Below the pieces are notes generated by a model, which searched no databases, had not been told where the DNA came from, and was given only the letters and a program-made list of their open reading frames with translations. Both the position numbers and the translations under genes were made by a program. DNA of 64,000 nt from Rugalucina vietnamica (lineage: Eukaryota > Mollusca > Bivalvia > Lucinida > Lucinidae). The first letter of the stretch is position 1, and the number at the start of each line of letters is the position of its first letter. The stretch lies in NCBI GenBank assembly GCA_964017185.1, contig OZ024872.1:61559817-61623816 (forward strand). Reading direction: 5' to 3'. Below, in pieces: positions 1 through 12,083 of this stretch.

Positions 1-1616
1 GTATTATCGTGCGTTACTTTAATTTTGACGTATTTTGTTTTAACCCGTGGTTGTCCGGGAAAAAAATCATGAGAAATTGGCTTCTTAAGTTAAAGTGTGA
101 TGTCAAAAAGCAAAATCATCCAACAGTTAGTCAAAACTTTGAAGAAAATGAGAAAAGTACGAAATGTTTTTGGGCGAATGTTATTTTCGTGTATGGCCGA
201 ACTTGCAAAACAATAATCTCCTCGAATGTTTGCGAGTCCTATCGAAGCCTATGCATCAGTAGAACACTCGGCAATTAGAGGCATGTATGTAGATCCGGAT
301 AGGCTAGATCGTTCGTTGGAAACGTCAATTTAGATTATTCAAATAAAAGTTTGTAAAAACTTACCGCTAAAGTTTCCTCCAAAAATGGCGGCGAATCCGA
401 AGGAAACTACCGCAATCATACGTGAAAATGCCGCCGATCATGCGTTACGACCTCTTTTCATGCGTTTCGAATGGACACGGTGTGAATACTGAGTATAATT
501 TCTCCAAAATGTATTTAAAATATATATTTAATACAAATAAAAAAACTCGGAATAAATACTCAATGATCAGATCGCCGGCAATAAAGATTTATTTTATTTC
601 TATGAATTTCTATAATTTCTTCAACTTATATTTTTTTACCTTTGTCAACATTTCTGACTATGATTTACGGGCTTGCAATTGCAATGCTATATGCAGGTGT
701 CACATTGATATTTCCAAGATGCAACCTCGTGTGTTAATTGTGAAATGTCAACGCGTGCCATATGAAATATCAGTTTCTGCATATTCTGTTTTGTGCAATA
801 TGGTGCTTTCTGAATTCCTACTGATTTGTATGGTTTTCATGTATCAAGAGAATATCGTGGCACCCAAAATATTTGTATGTTTTTCATGTATCAAGAGAAT
901 ATCGTGGCACCCAAAATAGGTAAACATGGCAGAAGTACCAATACGTAGAAAAAGAAAAACTAAACGAATGAAAATGGAAAGAGACAGCAAATAAATGAAC
1001 GAATACAAATAAATGAACGAACGACATTACAATATTTTCATACAGCGACTTCCATTATTTTTAAAAATTTAATCGTGTCTGTTTTCTTAATTTCTTCAAT
1101 AGAAAGATGATATTAACGGGGGATTATTCACACTGTTGTTTGTGGTTTGAAGTTTAGCCAAAATTTATAAAATCATATACCAACAAATATCATGGTTTAG
1201 AACCACACCTGCGAAATGACACAAGACTTTTTTTAAGTTTTAAAGAAATACTGGGCCAGTTCTATCCGATCATGAGATGCACCATCGCTGTTTTCGTACA
1301 ATATTTCTGTAAAACCAAATACCACGTCAGAAATGCATTTTTAGAGATAAAGTAACAAGACAAAATAAATAATAGCCCAGTTATTCCGAACGAAATGTTC
1401 TTAGACTAATTAATGCTCTTATATTGACGTTTCTTTTTGCTGCAGTTTAAAATTTAGTTGCAACAAATGAAAGTGCATCATTAAAGTTTATTTTGCAGAT
1501 TTTGACACTGTTGCCGATGAATGTTTCACCAGATCGAAGGCACTGCAGAAATTTAAGAATAATAAATCGTACACTAAATTAAGTATGGTTTCGGCACATG
1601 CCAAATAATCAACAAC

Positions 1617-1618
<2 letters not shown>
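1..1618. other. Probable intron 1 of Nkx2-1, no exon seen
   Basis: This AT-rich stretch lies downstream of the Nkx2-1 exon 1 donor on the minus strand. I see no homeodomain-coding frame or other exon on either strand. The open frames at 9-278 and 422-919 (plus) have no recognisable domain and a non-coding composition. The next Nkx2-1 exon should be outside the window to the left. Confidence 0.6.
824..917. repeat. 47-bp tandem duplication (two copies)
   Basis: A 47-bp unit beginning ATTTGTATG and ending CACCCAAAAT occurs at 824 and again at 871, with one substitution near the start. It is a recent local duplication in non-coding DNA. Confidence 0.9.

Positions 1619-1650
<32 letters not shown>
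1619..1650. repeat. (TAA)n microsatellite
   Basis: About eleven uninterrupted TAA units lie about 29 nt inside intron 1 of Nkx2-1. On the minus strand they read as TTA/ATT, which produces a false tyrosine run if the exon is read past its donor. Confidence 0.97.
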
Positions 1651-1651
<1 letters not shown>

Positions 1652-1679
1652 CTGCTAAGAAAAAAAGAACGCAACTTAC

Positions 1680-2043
1680 TGGCAAGCCTAGGGTCTGTGG
1701 TCCCCGTGTTGTACCAACTAGTGCTGCTTCGGACCGCATCGCCGTAGTAATCCGAGCCGTTACAGTACTGTGACGTAAACGACGGTGCGTGGTGGCTCAG
1801 TTGTGGCACGTAGTTGTGGTACGGGTTCGTGACCGGTACCGTCATCCCTCCCATGCCGTTCATGCTCCCCATCCCCTGTGAGCCCGGGCTCCGGTAACTG
1901 TATGCCCCGAGGGCAGGGATTGCTGCGTCCAGCGCCGTTTTCTTGAGATTAAAGTTAGCGATATTAGTAAGATCCTCGATTGGGTTTAAGATATCTGTCA
2001 CTGAGAACGGTGTACTATGATTAATCTTAGGACTCACGGACAT
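1680..2043 (-). CDS. Nkx2-1: Nkx2-1 homeobox protein, first coding exon (partial gene)
   Basis: This is the N-terminal exon of an NK2-class homeodomain transcription factor (Nkx2-1/TTF-1, scarecrow in flies), a nuclear regulator of foregut and anterior neural fate in animals. The exon encodes 121 residues plus one base. It opens MSVSPK, followed by a TN (Eh1-like, Groucho-binding) motif, STPFSVTDILNPIED at residues 10-24. Then come a Gly/Met-rich stretch (57-67), VPQLSH (79-84), YCNG (93-96) and WYNTGTTDPRLA (110-121), the last three matching conserved blocks upstream of the vertebrate NKX2-1 homeodomain. The exon ends at a donor reading GTAAGTTGCG, in phase 1, where I recall the vertebrate exon 1 also ending. 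The start is the only in-frame ATG before the TN motif. The homeodomain is not in the window. Nkx2-4 is a vertebrate duplicate of the same class and cannot be told apart from this exon. Confidence 0.9.
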
Positions 2044-2190
2044 TACTTTGCAACTATAAACTCACAGTCGTTTTGCCATCAGTTTCAAGTATCAGACACT
2101 CTTGAATAACTTGCACATCCCACTAACCAATCTGTATTTCAAACAAGTCACTAAATATTCAATTTTTTATCCTACTGTCCTCCCATATTC

Positions 2191-2211
2191 CGCGCATGCG
2201 CCTTTTATGAC
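2191..2211 (-). promoter_or_regulatory. Candidate Nkx2-1 core promoter: TATA-like and NRF1-like sites
   Basis: Read on the minus strand, a CATAAAAGG TATA-like sequence (2201-2209) is followed at once by the palindrome GCGCATGCGCG (2191-2201), which fits the NRF1 consensus. They lie about 150-165 bp upstream of the Nkx2-1 ATG, giving a plausible 5' UTR of roughly 130-145 nt. The sites are seen; the promoter role is inferred. Confidence 0.35.
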
Positions 2212-3611
2212 ACTGTCCTGTCGCGAGAACGGTAGCTCCTCCCTAGTCAAACAGTAGGTGGTGGCATATGTCCACTCGAAACAGAGCTTTTATGGCATTC
2301 AATAAAATAATGCCGATGTCGGTTTATAAGCATCCGATCGCATCCGGACCGCAGGGCAATAGAATCCTTTGAATTTCGACACCGTATGATTGCAGTCAAA
2401 TTTGCTCATGAACGAATGACAGAAATATAATACGATATTAAATACCTGACCAGCTTTTTATACAGGTTTAATGTGGCAAAGTTTAAATTCAGCCTTGTGA
2501 GAAAGAAGATTAGAACGTAAGCAAATAGTGGGAGGGGCTTTCTTGATAAACAACCGATTTTACCATTTTTATGCATTTCTTTTGCATATTCCTACTTCAT
2601 TTTTATTTCTTTTATTTCCCTTTTTCCTATTTTTAATTTTTACTGATCACCGTGACAGTTTTCTTTTGCGCATTTTAACAACTCATACACCCCATTTGAT
2701 TTTCTGTTTAATATAAAACTATGATATTTTGCCTTTTTCCGTATATTAGTTGCCGCGAAGAAGCAGCACGGTAGCATTACCATGGCAGTCGTGTTAAAAA
2801 TGGCGTAAACCTACATTGCAGCGCAAACGTTAATTTTGAAAATGTCTCTAAAATAATATGCGTTGTCTCAGCGGTACCTTTCGAGAAATGTGACGCTGAA
2901 CCTAGGATCATTTCATGAAAAACCAGTCCATTCTTCGGCACTCAGTATCATGAATTTATTTTAAACCTAGCTACCCATGAAAGTTCTGCAAATAAGTGTA
3001 GAAATTTACTTATTTTGTAATGAATACATGAGAATGACCTGACAGTATTTTAATCAGGTTGTAAAATAACAGTTTAACCTCAAAAGTATGTGGTCATCTT
3101 TGAAATAACCAATTCAAAATTTGGAAATGCACTTCTAGTTTGGATGAAGTGTTGTTAAACCAAATGCCGAACGAGTGTATTAAGAGGGCCAGTTCTCTAG
3201 ATTTCTACTTCATATTTTTGAAGGAGCATTATAGTATCTAATATGGTTAAAAGTTGTTGATTTCCAAAATAAGGACACTCGTTGATCAAGTGCCCGTACA
3301 GTAAGACTATACTTCAGAACTATTCAGACTATTCAAGACCTGTAGAAAAGTCAAAAACCTGGTAAATGCCTTTTCAGGACTTATAAAAGCTAGCAACCGC
3401 TATGTTTGCTACAAAATTCGCGTTTACCACGTATATGCATTATATGCACCTGCTTTGGTCGTTCCTCGAATCATTTAAAGGTTATAGAATTTCTGAGTAT
3501 AAGAGATAAATGGATGAGAATGGAATATTGTGTTGTCATTTGAATCGCGGCGTTTGTGTGTGGAAATTATAGATGCGTAATAGGTGAAAAAAAAAAAATG
3601 ATGTCATTTTT
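2212..3611. other. Intergenic, no gene seen
   Basis: AT-rich sequence upstream of Nkx2-1. The open frame at 2528-2716 is a pyrimidine-rich low-complexity reading with no domain. Confidence 0.5.
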
Positions 3612-3680
3612 TGCGCAGACCGAGGATCGAACCAGGATCATCTATCATGCTAGGCATGTACGTTACCATCTCGCTATATA
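3612..3680 (-). mobile_element. tRNA-derived SINE head or tRNA relic
   Basis: The minus strand has an A-box-like TAGCGAGATGGTAACG and, about 30 nt later, a canonical B box GGTTCGATCC. It is followed by a T/A-rich tail. The cloverleaf stems are poor, so this is a SINE head or tRNA relic, not a working tRNA. Confidence 0.6.
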
Positions 3681-3854
3681 AGAGACATATCAGTGTAACT
3701 GTTAATAAAACATGTATACGCTTTTACATGAATGTCATTTTACGTGCAACGGAAAACATTGTGGGAATAAATTATTAAATAAATATTTTTATTTTCTATG
3801 ATTTTTTGTTTTTGTTTTAGAGAAGCAATTTTAATTGAATTTTAGACCATTTTT

Positions 3855-3890
3855 GCAGGTAAAACTGCTCGAGCAGGTAAAACTGCTCGA
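3855..3890. repeat. Two 18-bp palindromic units in tandem
   Basis: GCAGGTAAAACTGCTCGA occurs twice head to tail. The junction forms the 12-bp palindrome CTGCTCGAGCAG. Confidence 0.9.
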
Positions 3891-4397
3891 AAACGGAGAG
3901 TTCGATTTCTAAAGGACCCATAATATGATAAGAAATATTGTTACATAATAGTTTTCGCTACTGTAAAACTCTTATGTCAATTACGATAAGTACCCTTACT
4001 GTAATATGACAATGATATAATATTTCAATGACAAAAATCATCCCTATTATTTCAATGTTAGGCCGCAGTTTTTCAAGTTGGAAGCTTTATTTTCCCTCTG
4101 TTATTCGACGCAATGATCTTTTCTTTCGCTACTTAGGTCACAACAATAGCTGTTAATTCTACTAATGTAACAAAAAGGGACTTTATCCTGATTTTCAACA
4201 CCTTATCTGTCATGTTGTGATAGGAATTCGACAGAAGAATAAGTCGTTAGGGAGGTGTTATTGTTGTATATAGATAGGTTAGATAGGTGTGAAAGTTGGT
4301 TTACTGTTAATCAGATTGTCACACCTGAGCACGTGGTGTGACTAAACGGGATTAAATTGTACAAATCTCAGTTCCAATACACAATTTTGCATATCCG

Positions 4398-4475
4398 AAC
4401 CTAAAAAGACAAGTAGGCAAAGATCAGGAAAAGAGGCAATCAGAAAGAGATTCCTACTCCAAAAACCGAGGTGGG
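4398..4475 (-). repeat. Dispersed repeat, partner of 16150-16220
   Basis: This ~75-bp block is the reverse complement, with few changes, of the end of the insertion at 15841-16225. Both share CCCACCTCGGTTTTTGGAGT. It marks an older fragment of the same interspersed repeat. Confidence 0.75.
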
Positions 4476-4484
4476 AAAAACTAA

Positions 4485-4540
4485 ATTAAAATTTAAACTT
4501 TAAACTTAAAATTTAAAATTTAAACTTAAAATTCATACTG
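4485..4540. repeat. AT-rich AAATTTAAACTT minisatellite
   Basis: Overlapping variants of AAATTTAAACTTAAAA are repeated about four times. No gene is present. Confidence 0.75.
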
Positions 4541-5010
4541 CGCATTATCATAAATTTTAAAAGCGATTTTTACCGAAGAAAGCAATTTACCATTTCAGGC
4601 CAAAGAGGACAATATCATTTTAGTTTACAGATTCATGCACAGGGTAGGGATAGTATCGTAATTTTACACAAGAGGATACATGACACTATTGCAAGAGGTT
4701 GGAGCAGAAAACAATATTTAAGAAATTGGTAGGCATATAGTTCATTGTCTCGCACGGTACCTAACTTCACACACAAGTGCGGGACAGAAAACAATAGGAT
4801 GCAAGAGGGATACTGTTTCGACATCTTGAACAGAAGCAAACAAACAGGTGTGATAATCCTTATTTATGCAAATATACGTTGATGATTCCTATAAATACAA
4901 ATATATTCAGTTTGATATGGCATCATTTTCCTGTTTGCTTATATCATATAAGGTGGTGATATGATATCAACATAGTGGCAGCAAGATTGTAACGGATATT
5001 GGCATTATGT

Positions 5011-5015
<5 letters not shown>

Positions 5016-5067
<52 letters not shown>
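5016..5067. repeat. Poly(A) tract, 52 nt
   Basis: An uninterrupted run of about 52 A residues. It produces false poly-Lys and poly-Phe open frames on the two strands. No retroelement body is recognisable beside it. Confidence 0.97.
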
Positions 5068-5068
<1 letters not shown>

Positions 5069-5383
5069 GCAGACAATAATCTTGTTGATATTGCAGCCCA
5101 CGGTTCTTACGTTCAAAAATGCGTATAATGTAGTCAACAAGACGAAGGATGTATTTTGCAGTCGAACATTTTGTTTGTCAGTTTGCATCGAAAGAGGTCT
5201 TTTCTCTGATCTCGAAGTGAATAGATATTTTGAGATCGGGGAACTATTTAATTGCAACTGTGTAATACCATTTCCATGCTGATCTCAAGTGATTTTGACA
5301 TCATTTTTTAACTGGGTGATTCAGACAAAAAAAAAAAATAAAGCTTTATTATGTAGCCCAACTACAAGGTTCCTTCAGGACCA

Positions 5384-6531
5384 GTACTATTAAAGTGATC
5401 AGTCTGATCGATATCATCCCATAGTGTCAACGTATTGACTTCATCACATTGCTTGTTTGTATTGACAAAAATCATAATGGAATTTATGTCTTACCGGCCT
5501 ACCTAAAACTAGAACCAAAAAATGGCTGCGGAAAGAAGTGGTTTGTCAAATGACAACTAGAACACATCTCATGAGTTGAGAAAGGGCATTTATTGAATGC
5601 CTGTTTAGAAATACATGGGAAAAGAAATATACAATGGAAATGCAAACGAAAACGTAATGCCTTTAAAATATTCGGAATTGCACATTCATTTGACAAATCT
5701 GGGCGAACAAAAGCGCCAATGCCTGATTAGAAATGCATAAAAAAGAAATGTACAATGAATATGCAACCGAAACATAATACATTGAAAAAATGAACATGAA
5801 ATACATAGTTGACAAATCCTAGCAAAAAGGGCACAAAAAGCTCCAAAAACAGCATTATGAAAACAAATACAAGAAAACGCTACCTGAAACAAAATACATG
5901 TATGTTACTTTACACTAACATTACAAATATATACAATGTGAGGTGGTGGCGAGGTGGTGGTGGAAATTCAAAAAGAAATTGCAATAAATTCAACTTTACC
6001 GTGAATGCTCCAGAGTTTGCTTGGAAAGTTCTATATTTAGGATATTACGTACTGTTATGAGAAATCCAAAAATGTGATTGGTTAAGATTACCTCAACAAT
6101 TATAAATACACCAAGTATAAATGAATATCAAACAGTCCGCCGACATAAATTATTTTATGATACATAAAAATACTTATGTCTTACCGGCCTACTTAAAACT
6201 AGAACCAAAAAATGGCTGCGGAAAGAAGTGGTTTGTCAAATGACAACTAGAACACATCTCATGAGTTGAGAAAGGGCATTTATTGAATGCCTGTTTAGAA
6301 ATACATGGGAAAAGAAATATACAATGGAAATGCAAACGAAAACGTAATGCCTTTAAAATATTCGGAATTGTACATTCATTTGACAAATCTGGGCGAACAA
6401 AAGCGCCATATATGGAAGGTACTGACAGAGTACTATTAAAGTGATCAGTCTGATCGATATCATCCCATAGTGTCAACGTATTGACTTCATCACATTGCTT
6501 GTTTGAACTGACAAAAATCATAATGGAATTT
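5384..6531. repeat. Permuted repeat pair P-Q ... Q-P
   Basis: Two segments are each present twice in the same orientation. P (~102 bp) is at 5384-5485 and 6430-6531; Q (~233 bp) is at 5486-5718 and 6176-6409. The copies are nearly identical, but the order is P-Q on the left and Q-P on the right. A diverged third piece of Q lies at about 5719-5850. The frames at 5499-5696 and 6189-6596 (minus) are this repeat, not genes. Confidence 0.85.
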
Positions 6532-7529
6532 AATAATAATCTATTTAAATTTCTCATTAATGTGCAATTGTTACTATTCAAGGTGTATGACACCATATCG
6601 TATATTTACACATTAGGGATTTTCACACCTGTCTGTTTGCCTCTGTTCAAGATGTCGAAGTCGTATCCTCCTTCGCGCAAGGAACTAAGCGCAATTGTTT
6701 TATTATTGGCGCTCGTTTCTTCCGTTATTGAATATTTTCATAAAGTCTTAATTTTCGCACCTTGCTATCATAGCTTAAAATGCACATTCTATCCATCCAC
6801 CTTTCGGCACGAAAAAAGAAGATACTTTTCAGATTGCATTGCTATTCATTTCAATCCGGCAATTCATTGATGTTTTCGTATAACTCGACCCTGGAATAGT
6901 CATAGAGCACATTTTTGTTCCTCAAATCAACGCTTTCACACATCTATAGCTAGCAGAAAACCATAGGCCCCGTACTTTTAGATCTTTGTTTTGGAATTAT
7001 TGACATACTTTTCACCGAACCTTTCTGCAAACGAAGAGCGTTTGTCCGCATGAAATCACACAAGTATGCACTATTGTTTGTTTGTTTGAATTGGTGGTTG
7101 ACGTCCAAGTCAACAGCTAAGGTCATGTCGGGACGTTGCCTCCATTTTGTGGGACTTTTACCCAAAATGAGGATGTCATGACATCCAACAAGTGCTTGAA
7201 ATATAACCATCCAACTAAACCACAAAAGGCTACTAAGCCACAAAAGGCTTATGCGTATGGATGGTTTGATATGAACCACGTTTCCTGGACAGGCTCAGAC
7301 CAGAGCGGTAAACCAGTAATTAGATGGTCAATGCAATATTGTGCTGTTTGACTTGATATTGCTTGTAATTTTTGGTCCTATTGCTTGTATTCATTTGTAT
7401 TTGTTCTTTGCTTACATTTGCATGTTCAAGCATTGTAAATCTCGTAAGGAGGAATAAAGAATGAATGAAAATGAAGCGCGTGTGTACAATCTAACAAGCA
7501 GCAGCATGAAACAATGAGCTTAGATATTA
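6532..7529. other. Degenerate repeat DNA, no gene seen
   Basis: The left part (to about 6670) resembles the unit of the 7530-9035 array, including TTTCACACCTGTCTGTTTGC in reverse orientation. A related fragment is at about 4795-4885. The frames at 6950-7279 (minus) and 7136-7351 (plus) overlap on opposite strands and have no recognised domain. Confidence 0.5.
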
Positions 7530-9035
7530 CAAGGTGTGAAAATATAGAATTTGTTAAAATTCATATTTGCATTGTTGAAATCGTATACATAGAATTGAAA
7601 CAAATGTAAACAACATCGTATGAATTGTGAAAGAAAGAAAACAATGGCATTTTGTAGTTCCTCGTGCGAAGAAGGATACCAGTGCGACATCTTGAACAGA
7701 GGCAAACAGACAGGTGTGAAAATCCCTAATGTGTAAATATACGATATGGTGTCATACACCTTGAATGATAACAATTCCACATTATTAAATTTCATTATGA
7801 TTTTTTTGTGAAAGCAAATAAGCAATGTGATGGAGAAAAGACTTTGACATTAGGGTGGGTGGCAACGGGTCTGGTGCATTCAACATGGAGCTATACAACC
7901 TTAAAAGGTGAAATAGACTTGCGCATGAAATGGGGGCATTTGGAAATTCCAAGTAATCGAGGGGAAGGGGGGGGGGGCGGGGGCTGAGAATTGATTTAGT
8001 GTAACATATCAAATGATACCAGGGGCAGGTAGTTTCGTAGGAAAATATTTTATTATGACAAAAATATTTTTACGTTACAATCTTTTCGATACAGACTGGC
8101 AAAAACACTCATTTGCCTGAAACTATGACGAGATGTGAAAATATAGAATGTATAAAAATGTTATTTGTATTTATAGAGAATAAGAATAAAGGTAAATAAT
8201 ATCTTATAATTGTGTCAGAAAGAAAACAATGGCGTTTCGAGTTCCGCGTGCGAAGAAGGATACCACCTCGACATCTTGAACAGAGGCAAACAGACAGGTG
8301 TGAAAATCCCTAATGTGTAAATATACGATATGGTGTCATACACCTTGAATGATAACAATTCCACATTATTAAATTCCATTATGATTTTTATGAAAGCAAA
8401 TAAGAAATGTGATGGAGACAAGACATTGACATTAGGGTGGGTGGCAACGGGTCTGGTGCATTCAACATGGAGCTATACAACCTTAAAAGGTGAAATAGAC
8501 TTGCGCATGAAATGGGGGCATTTGGAAATTCCAAGTAATCGAGGGGAAGGGGGGGGGGCGGGGGCTGAGAATTTATTTAGTGTAACATATCAAATGATAC
8601 CAGGGGCAGGTAGTTTCGTAGGAAAATATTTTATTATGACAAAAATATTTTTACGTTACAATCTTTTCGATACAGACTGGCAAAAACACTCATTTGCCTG
8701 AAACTATGACGAGATGTGAAAATATAGAATGTATAAAAATGTTATTTGTATTTATAGAGAATAAGAATAAAGGTAAATAATATCTTATAATTGTGTCAGA
8801 AAGAAAACAATGGCGTTTCGAGTTCCGCGTGCGAAGAAGGATACCACCTCGACATCTTGAGCAGAGGCAAATAGACAGGTGTGAAAATCCCTAATGTGCA
8901 AATATACGATATGGTGTCATACACATTGAATAATAACAATTGCACATTAATGAAAAATTCAAATAGATTATTATTAAATTCCATTATAATTTTGTCAAGA
9001 CAAATACGCAGTGTGTTGGAGTCAACAAATTGACA
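7530..9035. repeat. Tandem array, ~583-bp unit, about 2.6 copies
   Basis: The landmark CATCTTGAACAGAGGCAAAC recurs at about 7688, 8271 and 8853 (last copy CTTGAGC), a period of ~583 bp. Copies 1 and 2 align through the GTGGCAACGGGTCTGGTGCA block and a G-rich tract; copy 3 is truncated. The open frames (for example 8330-8701 plus, 8215-8421 minus) repeat with the unit and have no recognised domain. Confidence 0.85.
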
Positions 9036-9069
9036 CAAGGATGGTTCGTAAAACACAGTTCAGGAATGA

Positions 9070-9283
9070 CATTACGAAAACTTGCCCATGTTTATGTACA
9101 GATTTTTCTTAAGTTGTAAAAATTGAAAATTTTCAGTAGAAATTTTTTGATATTTTCTTATTTTTGCTCAAAACATATATTGTGGGTACACGAGTACCCA
9201 CAATCTATGTTTTGGAGCAAAAATAAGAAGAATAGGTATACCCCTGCATACCCCAGTTTTGCTATGTAAAAGTGGGGTTAAAA
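9070..9283 (+). mobile_element. Family D element, copy D1, left part
   Basis: It starts with the family D terminus CATTACGAAAACTTGCCCAT and contains the family palindrome GTGGGTACACGAGTACCCAC. It is interrupted at 9284 by element F. Its right end resumes at 10902-10937. Confidence 0.8.
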
Positions 9284-10901
9284 CCCAGATAGCACGTATA
9301 CATTGGCCCTCCATTGGCCCATCGAACGCCACACGATTGGCCCATGGTTGTAAATCTTGAATGGGCCAACCTAGCGTTTGCTCATTGGCCCATCTTTGGC
9401 CCATAACATTGGTTCGACTTTGGGCCAATATGCGGAGGTTTTACATTTTTTGTTGGCCCATCACTGTTGTTTGAATGTGCTCATTACAACCTATCGACGT
9501 TGTATTTCTGTCGCTTATGTCCAATCGGCACAGTTTCTTGATCTGCAGCACCATGGTGACAGTCGAGCTGGGACTCTTGTCTTTGGAGAACGTCAACGTT
9601 TTCTCTTGACGACTGGTCTTCTGAAAACAAACGAATAAATACAGCATCATGACAAAACATAAACAAGCCTCATTTATGCAACATTTTAACGCGTGCATTT
9701 TAGCTCTTAAGGAATAGCTGTTAAAGAAATACATGTTAAAACTAATACCTCTTTATTGCAACGAAGTATGATGGCAAAAGGAAATAAAACAATGAAATAT
9801 ATTATATAAAATCAATTATATTTACGCAACAGTTACTGCCTTTGATAAGATGGAGAAATGAGCTTGATAATTAATGCAAAAAAATAAAAAAAAAATAAAT
9901 AAAAAAAAAAAATAAAATAAATAAAACTTACCTTCTAAAGCTCAGAGTGTCTGTTTCTTAACACGCAAAACTGACTTGTCTAAAACTTCATGCGAAACAC
10001 CTGTTGATAATTCTCACATGTCTGAGAAACTTTCTCGTTGCTATGACAACTTATGTACTCTTGTACTTTGGCTGGAGCAGCGAAGCAAATAACAAACCAC
10101 AATATTATAAAAAGACGTGTTACAGTGAAAAAGGTGTTAACTTCAATTTTGCTCCAATTGCTTACTTAATATTTACCGAATAGATATACAGTAAATTTAA
10201 ATGGCCGGGTCAAGGAAGTAACTGCTAGTTAAGATAATGGTTTTAAAATCACTGATGTTGATTTACATATAAATCATAATAATTATTTATGATTGATATA
10301 TATAAATTGAAACTATGAGGAAACCGGACTGTTTAATCAGTCTCTTTATTGAATAAGATTTTAAAGACAATTAATCGATTACAAATTAACACCGGTCAGT
10401 ATTTAATCAAATACGAATCGGCCAATGATATGACAACCATCGGCCAACGGAAAGTGAACACGATAAGTTTTTATTTATTTTCTCAGGCTTCTTTGTATGA
10501 ACCTTGTCATGCATGGTCACTACAGTTAACACTTTCCTTAATAGATGTCAATTCAAACATAAACTATTATGCATTAATGCCATCTAAACTACTAAACTAT
10601 ATAGAAAAAAAAATCCTATTCCATCAACATTCGTTGATGTTGTGTGCCTGCTGGGTATAAGTACATCGTTTGTTACAATGGCTAACAAATATTGGGCCAC
10701 TCTTGTTTCTGTGAAAGAAAATCACTTTCATGACCCGTTACAGTAACAGATCGTTTGCCAAAGTTGGGCCAACGTTGGCAAATGTTGCATGTGAATGCAA
10801 TACTATACCAACATTGGCCCAATCATGTATATGCGACTGCAACCAAACGCCAATTACCCAATCAATATGCAATGTTGGCCCAATGATATTTGCTATCTGG
10901 G
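9284..10901. mobile_element. Element F: 1.6-kb TIR element with TTGGCCCA arrays
   Basis: The ends are inverted repeats: CCCAGATAGC at 9284 and GCTATCTGGG ending at 10901. It sits inside family D copy D1, so its limits are set by the interrupted host repeat. A 2-bp AA duplication is possible. The subterminal zones hold many copies of TTGGCCCA or its complement: about eight in 9303-9461 and four in 10693-10880. The core contains an A-rich tract (9880-9930). Frames such as 9441-9734 (minus) show no transposase domain, so the copy is non-autonomous. Superfamily not assigned. Confidence 0.85.
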
Positions 10902-10937
10902 AAGGGGTATTCATTGCACGGACATGTTTTCATGATG
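10902..10937 (+). mobile_element. Family D copy D1, right end
   Basis: AAGGGGTATTCATTGCACGG followed by ACATGTTTTCATGATG completes the element interrupted by F. Confidence 0.75.
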
Positions 10938-11248
10938 AAATGCCAGCTTGGGAACTTATTACGCGATGAAAAACACATCGATTGTTGCCTTTTTGCGAAT
11001 ATGTTGGGACGAACCATTGTCATTTACGTCTTTTGGACATTGAACATTTTGAACATCATCAATGTTCATTATCAGTGAGACTGATGGCCATTATGGCACC
11101 TTCTTGACGATATCTTGACTTAACTGAGGCCTGCAGTAACAGGGGACAGATAAAAACACTGATAGGACCAGCACTTGTGATTCTTTTGAACTAATTAATA
11201 ATCGCAGCATCAGGTCATACGACGATGCATGTATCTTTTCTTTATATA

Positions 11249-11484
11249 TGAGCCTGTGCATGAGAAAACCAACAATTTGGATTCCGACCAGGTCCGACAC
11301 AAACCGGGCTGTACAGTCACAGAAGATGGCTAGAGGCTTGAAATTTTGTATTTAAGTAGAAGAGGAGTTGTACTATCCGTGTAGCGAAAACAAAGGCGCT
11401 GATCATCTTCGCGGTTACCGCGAAGCTGATCTGCGCCTTTGTTTTCGCCCAAGCATTTTGTTAGTTTTCTTATGCAGTGGCTCA
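11249..11484 (-). mobile_element. Family A MITE, copy A1
   Basis: TIRs TGAGCC...GGCTCA, with subterminal AACCAACAATTTGG and TTGTTAGTTTTCT. An internal ~60-bp hairpin centred on CGCGGTTACCGCG lies near the right end. Flanks are TA/TA, extendable to TATA. Non-coding. Confidence 0.9.
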
Positions 11485-12083
11485 TATATTATTATCCCCA
11501 ATATTTCTATCCATATACATGTATTTTGATTGCAGAAAATACCAAATTAATTATCATTTGTTGTTCCCAATCTTACAAGGAGACAATATTAAAAGGTGTT
11601 CAGACTTGAAAAAAATAGGATATACATGTATATATAGGAATTAAAATAAATAAAAACGAAAAATAAATAAATCATGATTCACTGGTGTTTATATCTAATA
11701 ACCTGTGCATTTACACCCAAATTGTTTTAACCATGAAAGCTCTTGCATTGTTTAAAGTCCACTCTTTCTTGCTCTAGTGTTTTACCTGGTGCCAGAAGTG
11801 CTATTAATTATGACAAGTGTCATAATCCAATTATAAAGCTCTTATAATCCTCCAGGAATTATGTTAAGATCATGATAAAATACGGAAGTGAAATATGATA
11901 TGCTGTCATCACTAATCACCGTAGCTACTGGTGGCGTTAGCGTTGCAAACGTTTATTGCAACAATTATCCAGTTTTGAAAACGGATGCGTTGCATTTTTA
12001 TATACTTTTTTCCAAGACACTTTTTTCCCCCTGAAATAATAATAAAGCAAACGTGATCTACAAGGATTAGATGTTTGTTTTAT
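11485..12083. other. No gene or clear repeat seen
   Basis: AT-rich spacer between A1 and element J. No coding frame or structural repeat is recognised. Confidence 0.5.

Noticed and set aside
1618..1679. Continuation of the Nkx2-1 frame into a poly-Tyr C-terminus
   Set aside because: The poly-Tyr comes from reading the intronic TAA microsatellite past a perfect GTAAGT donor.
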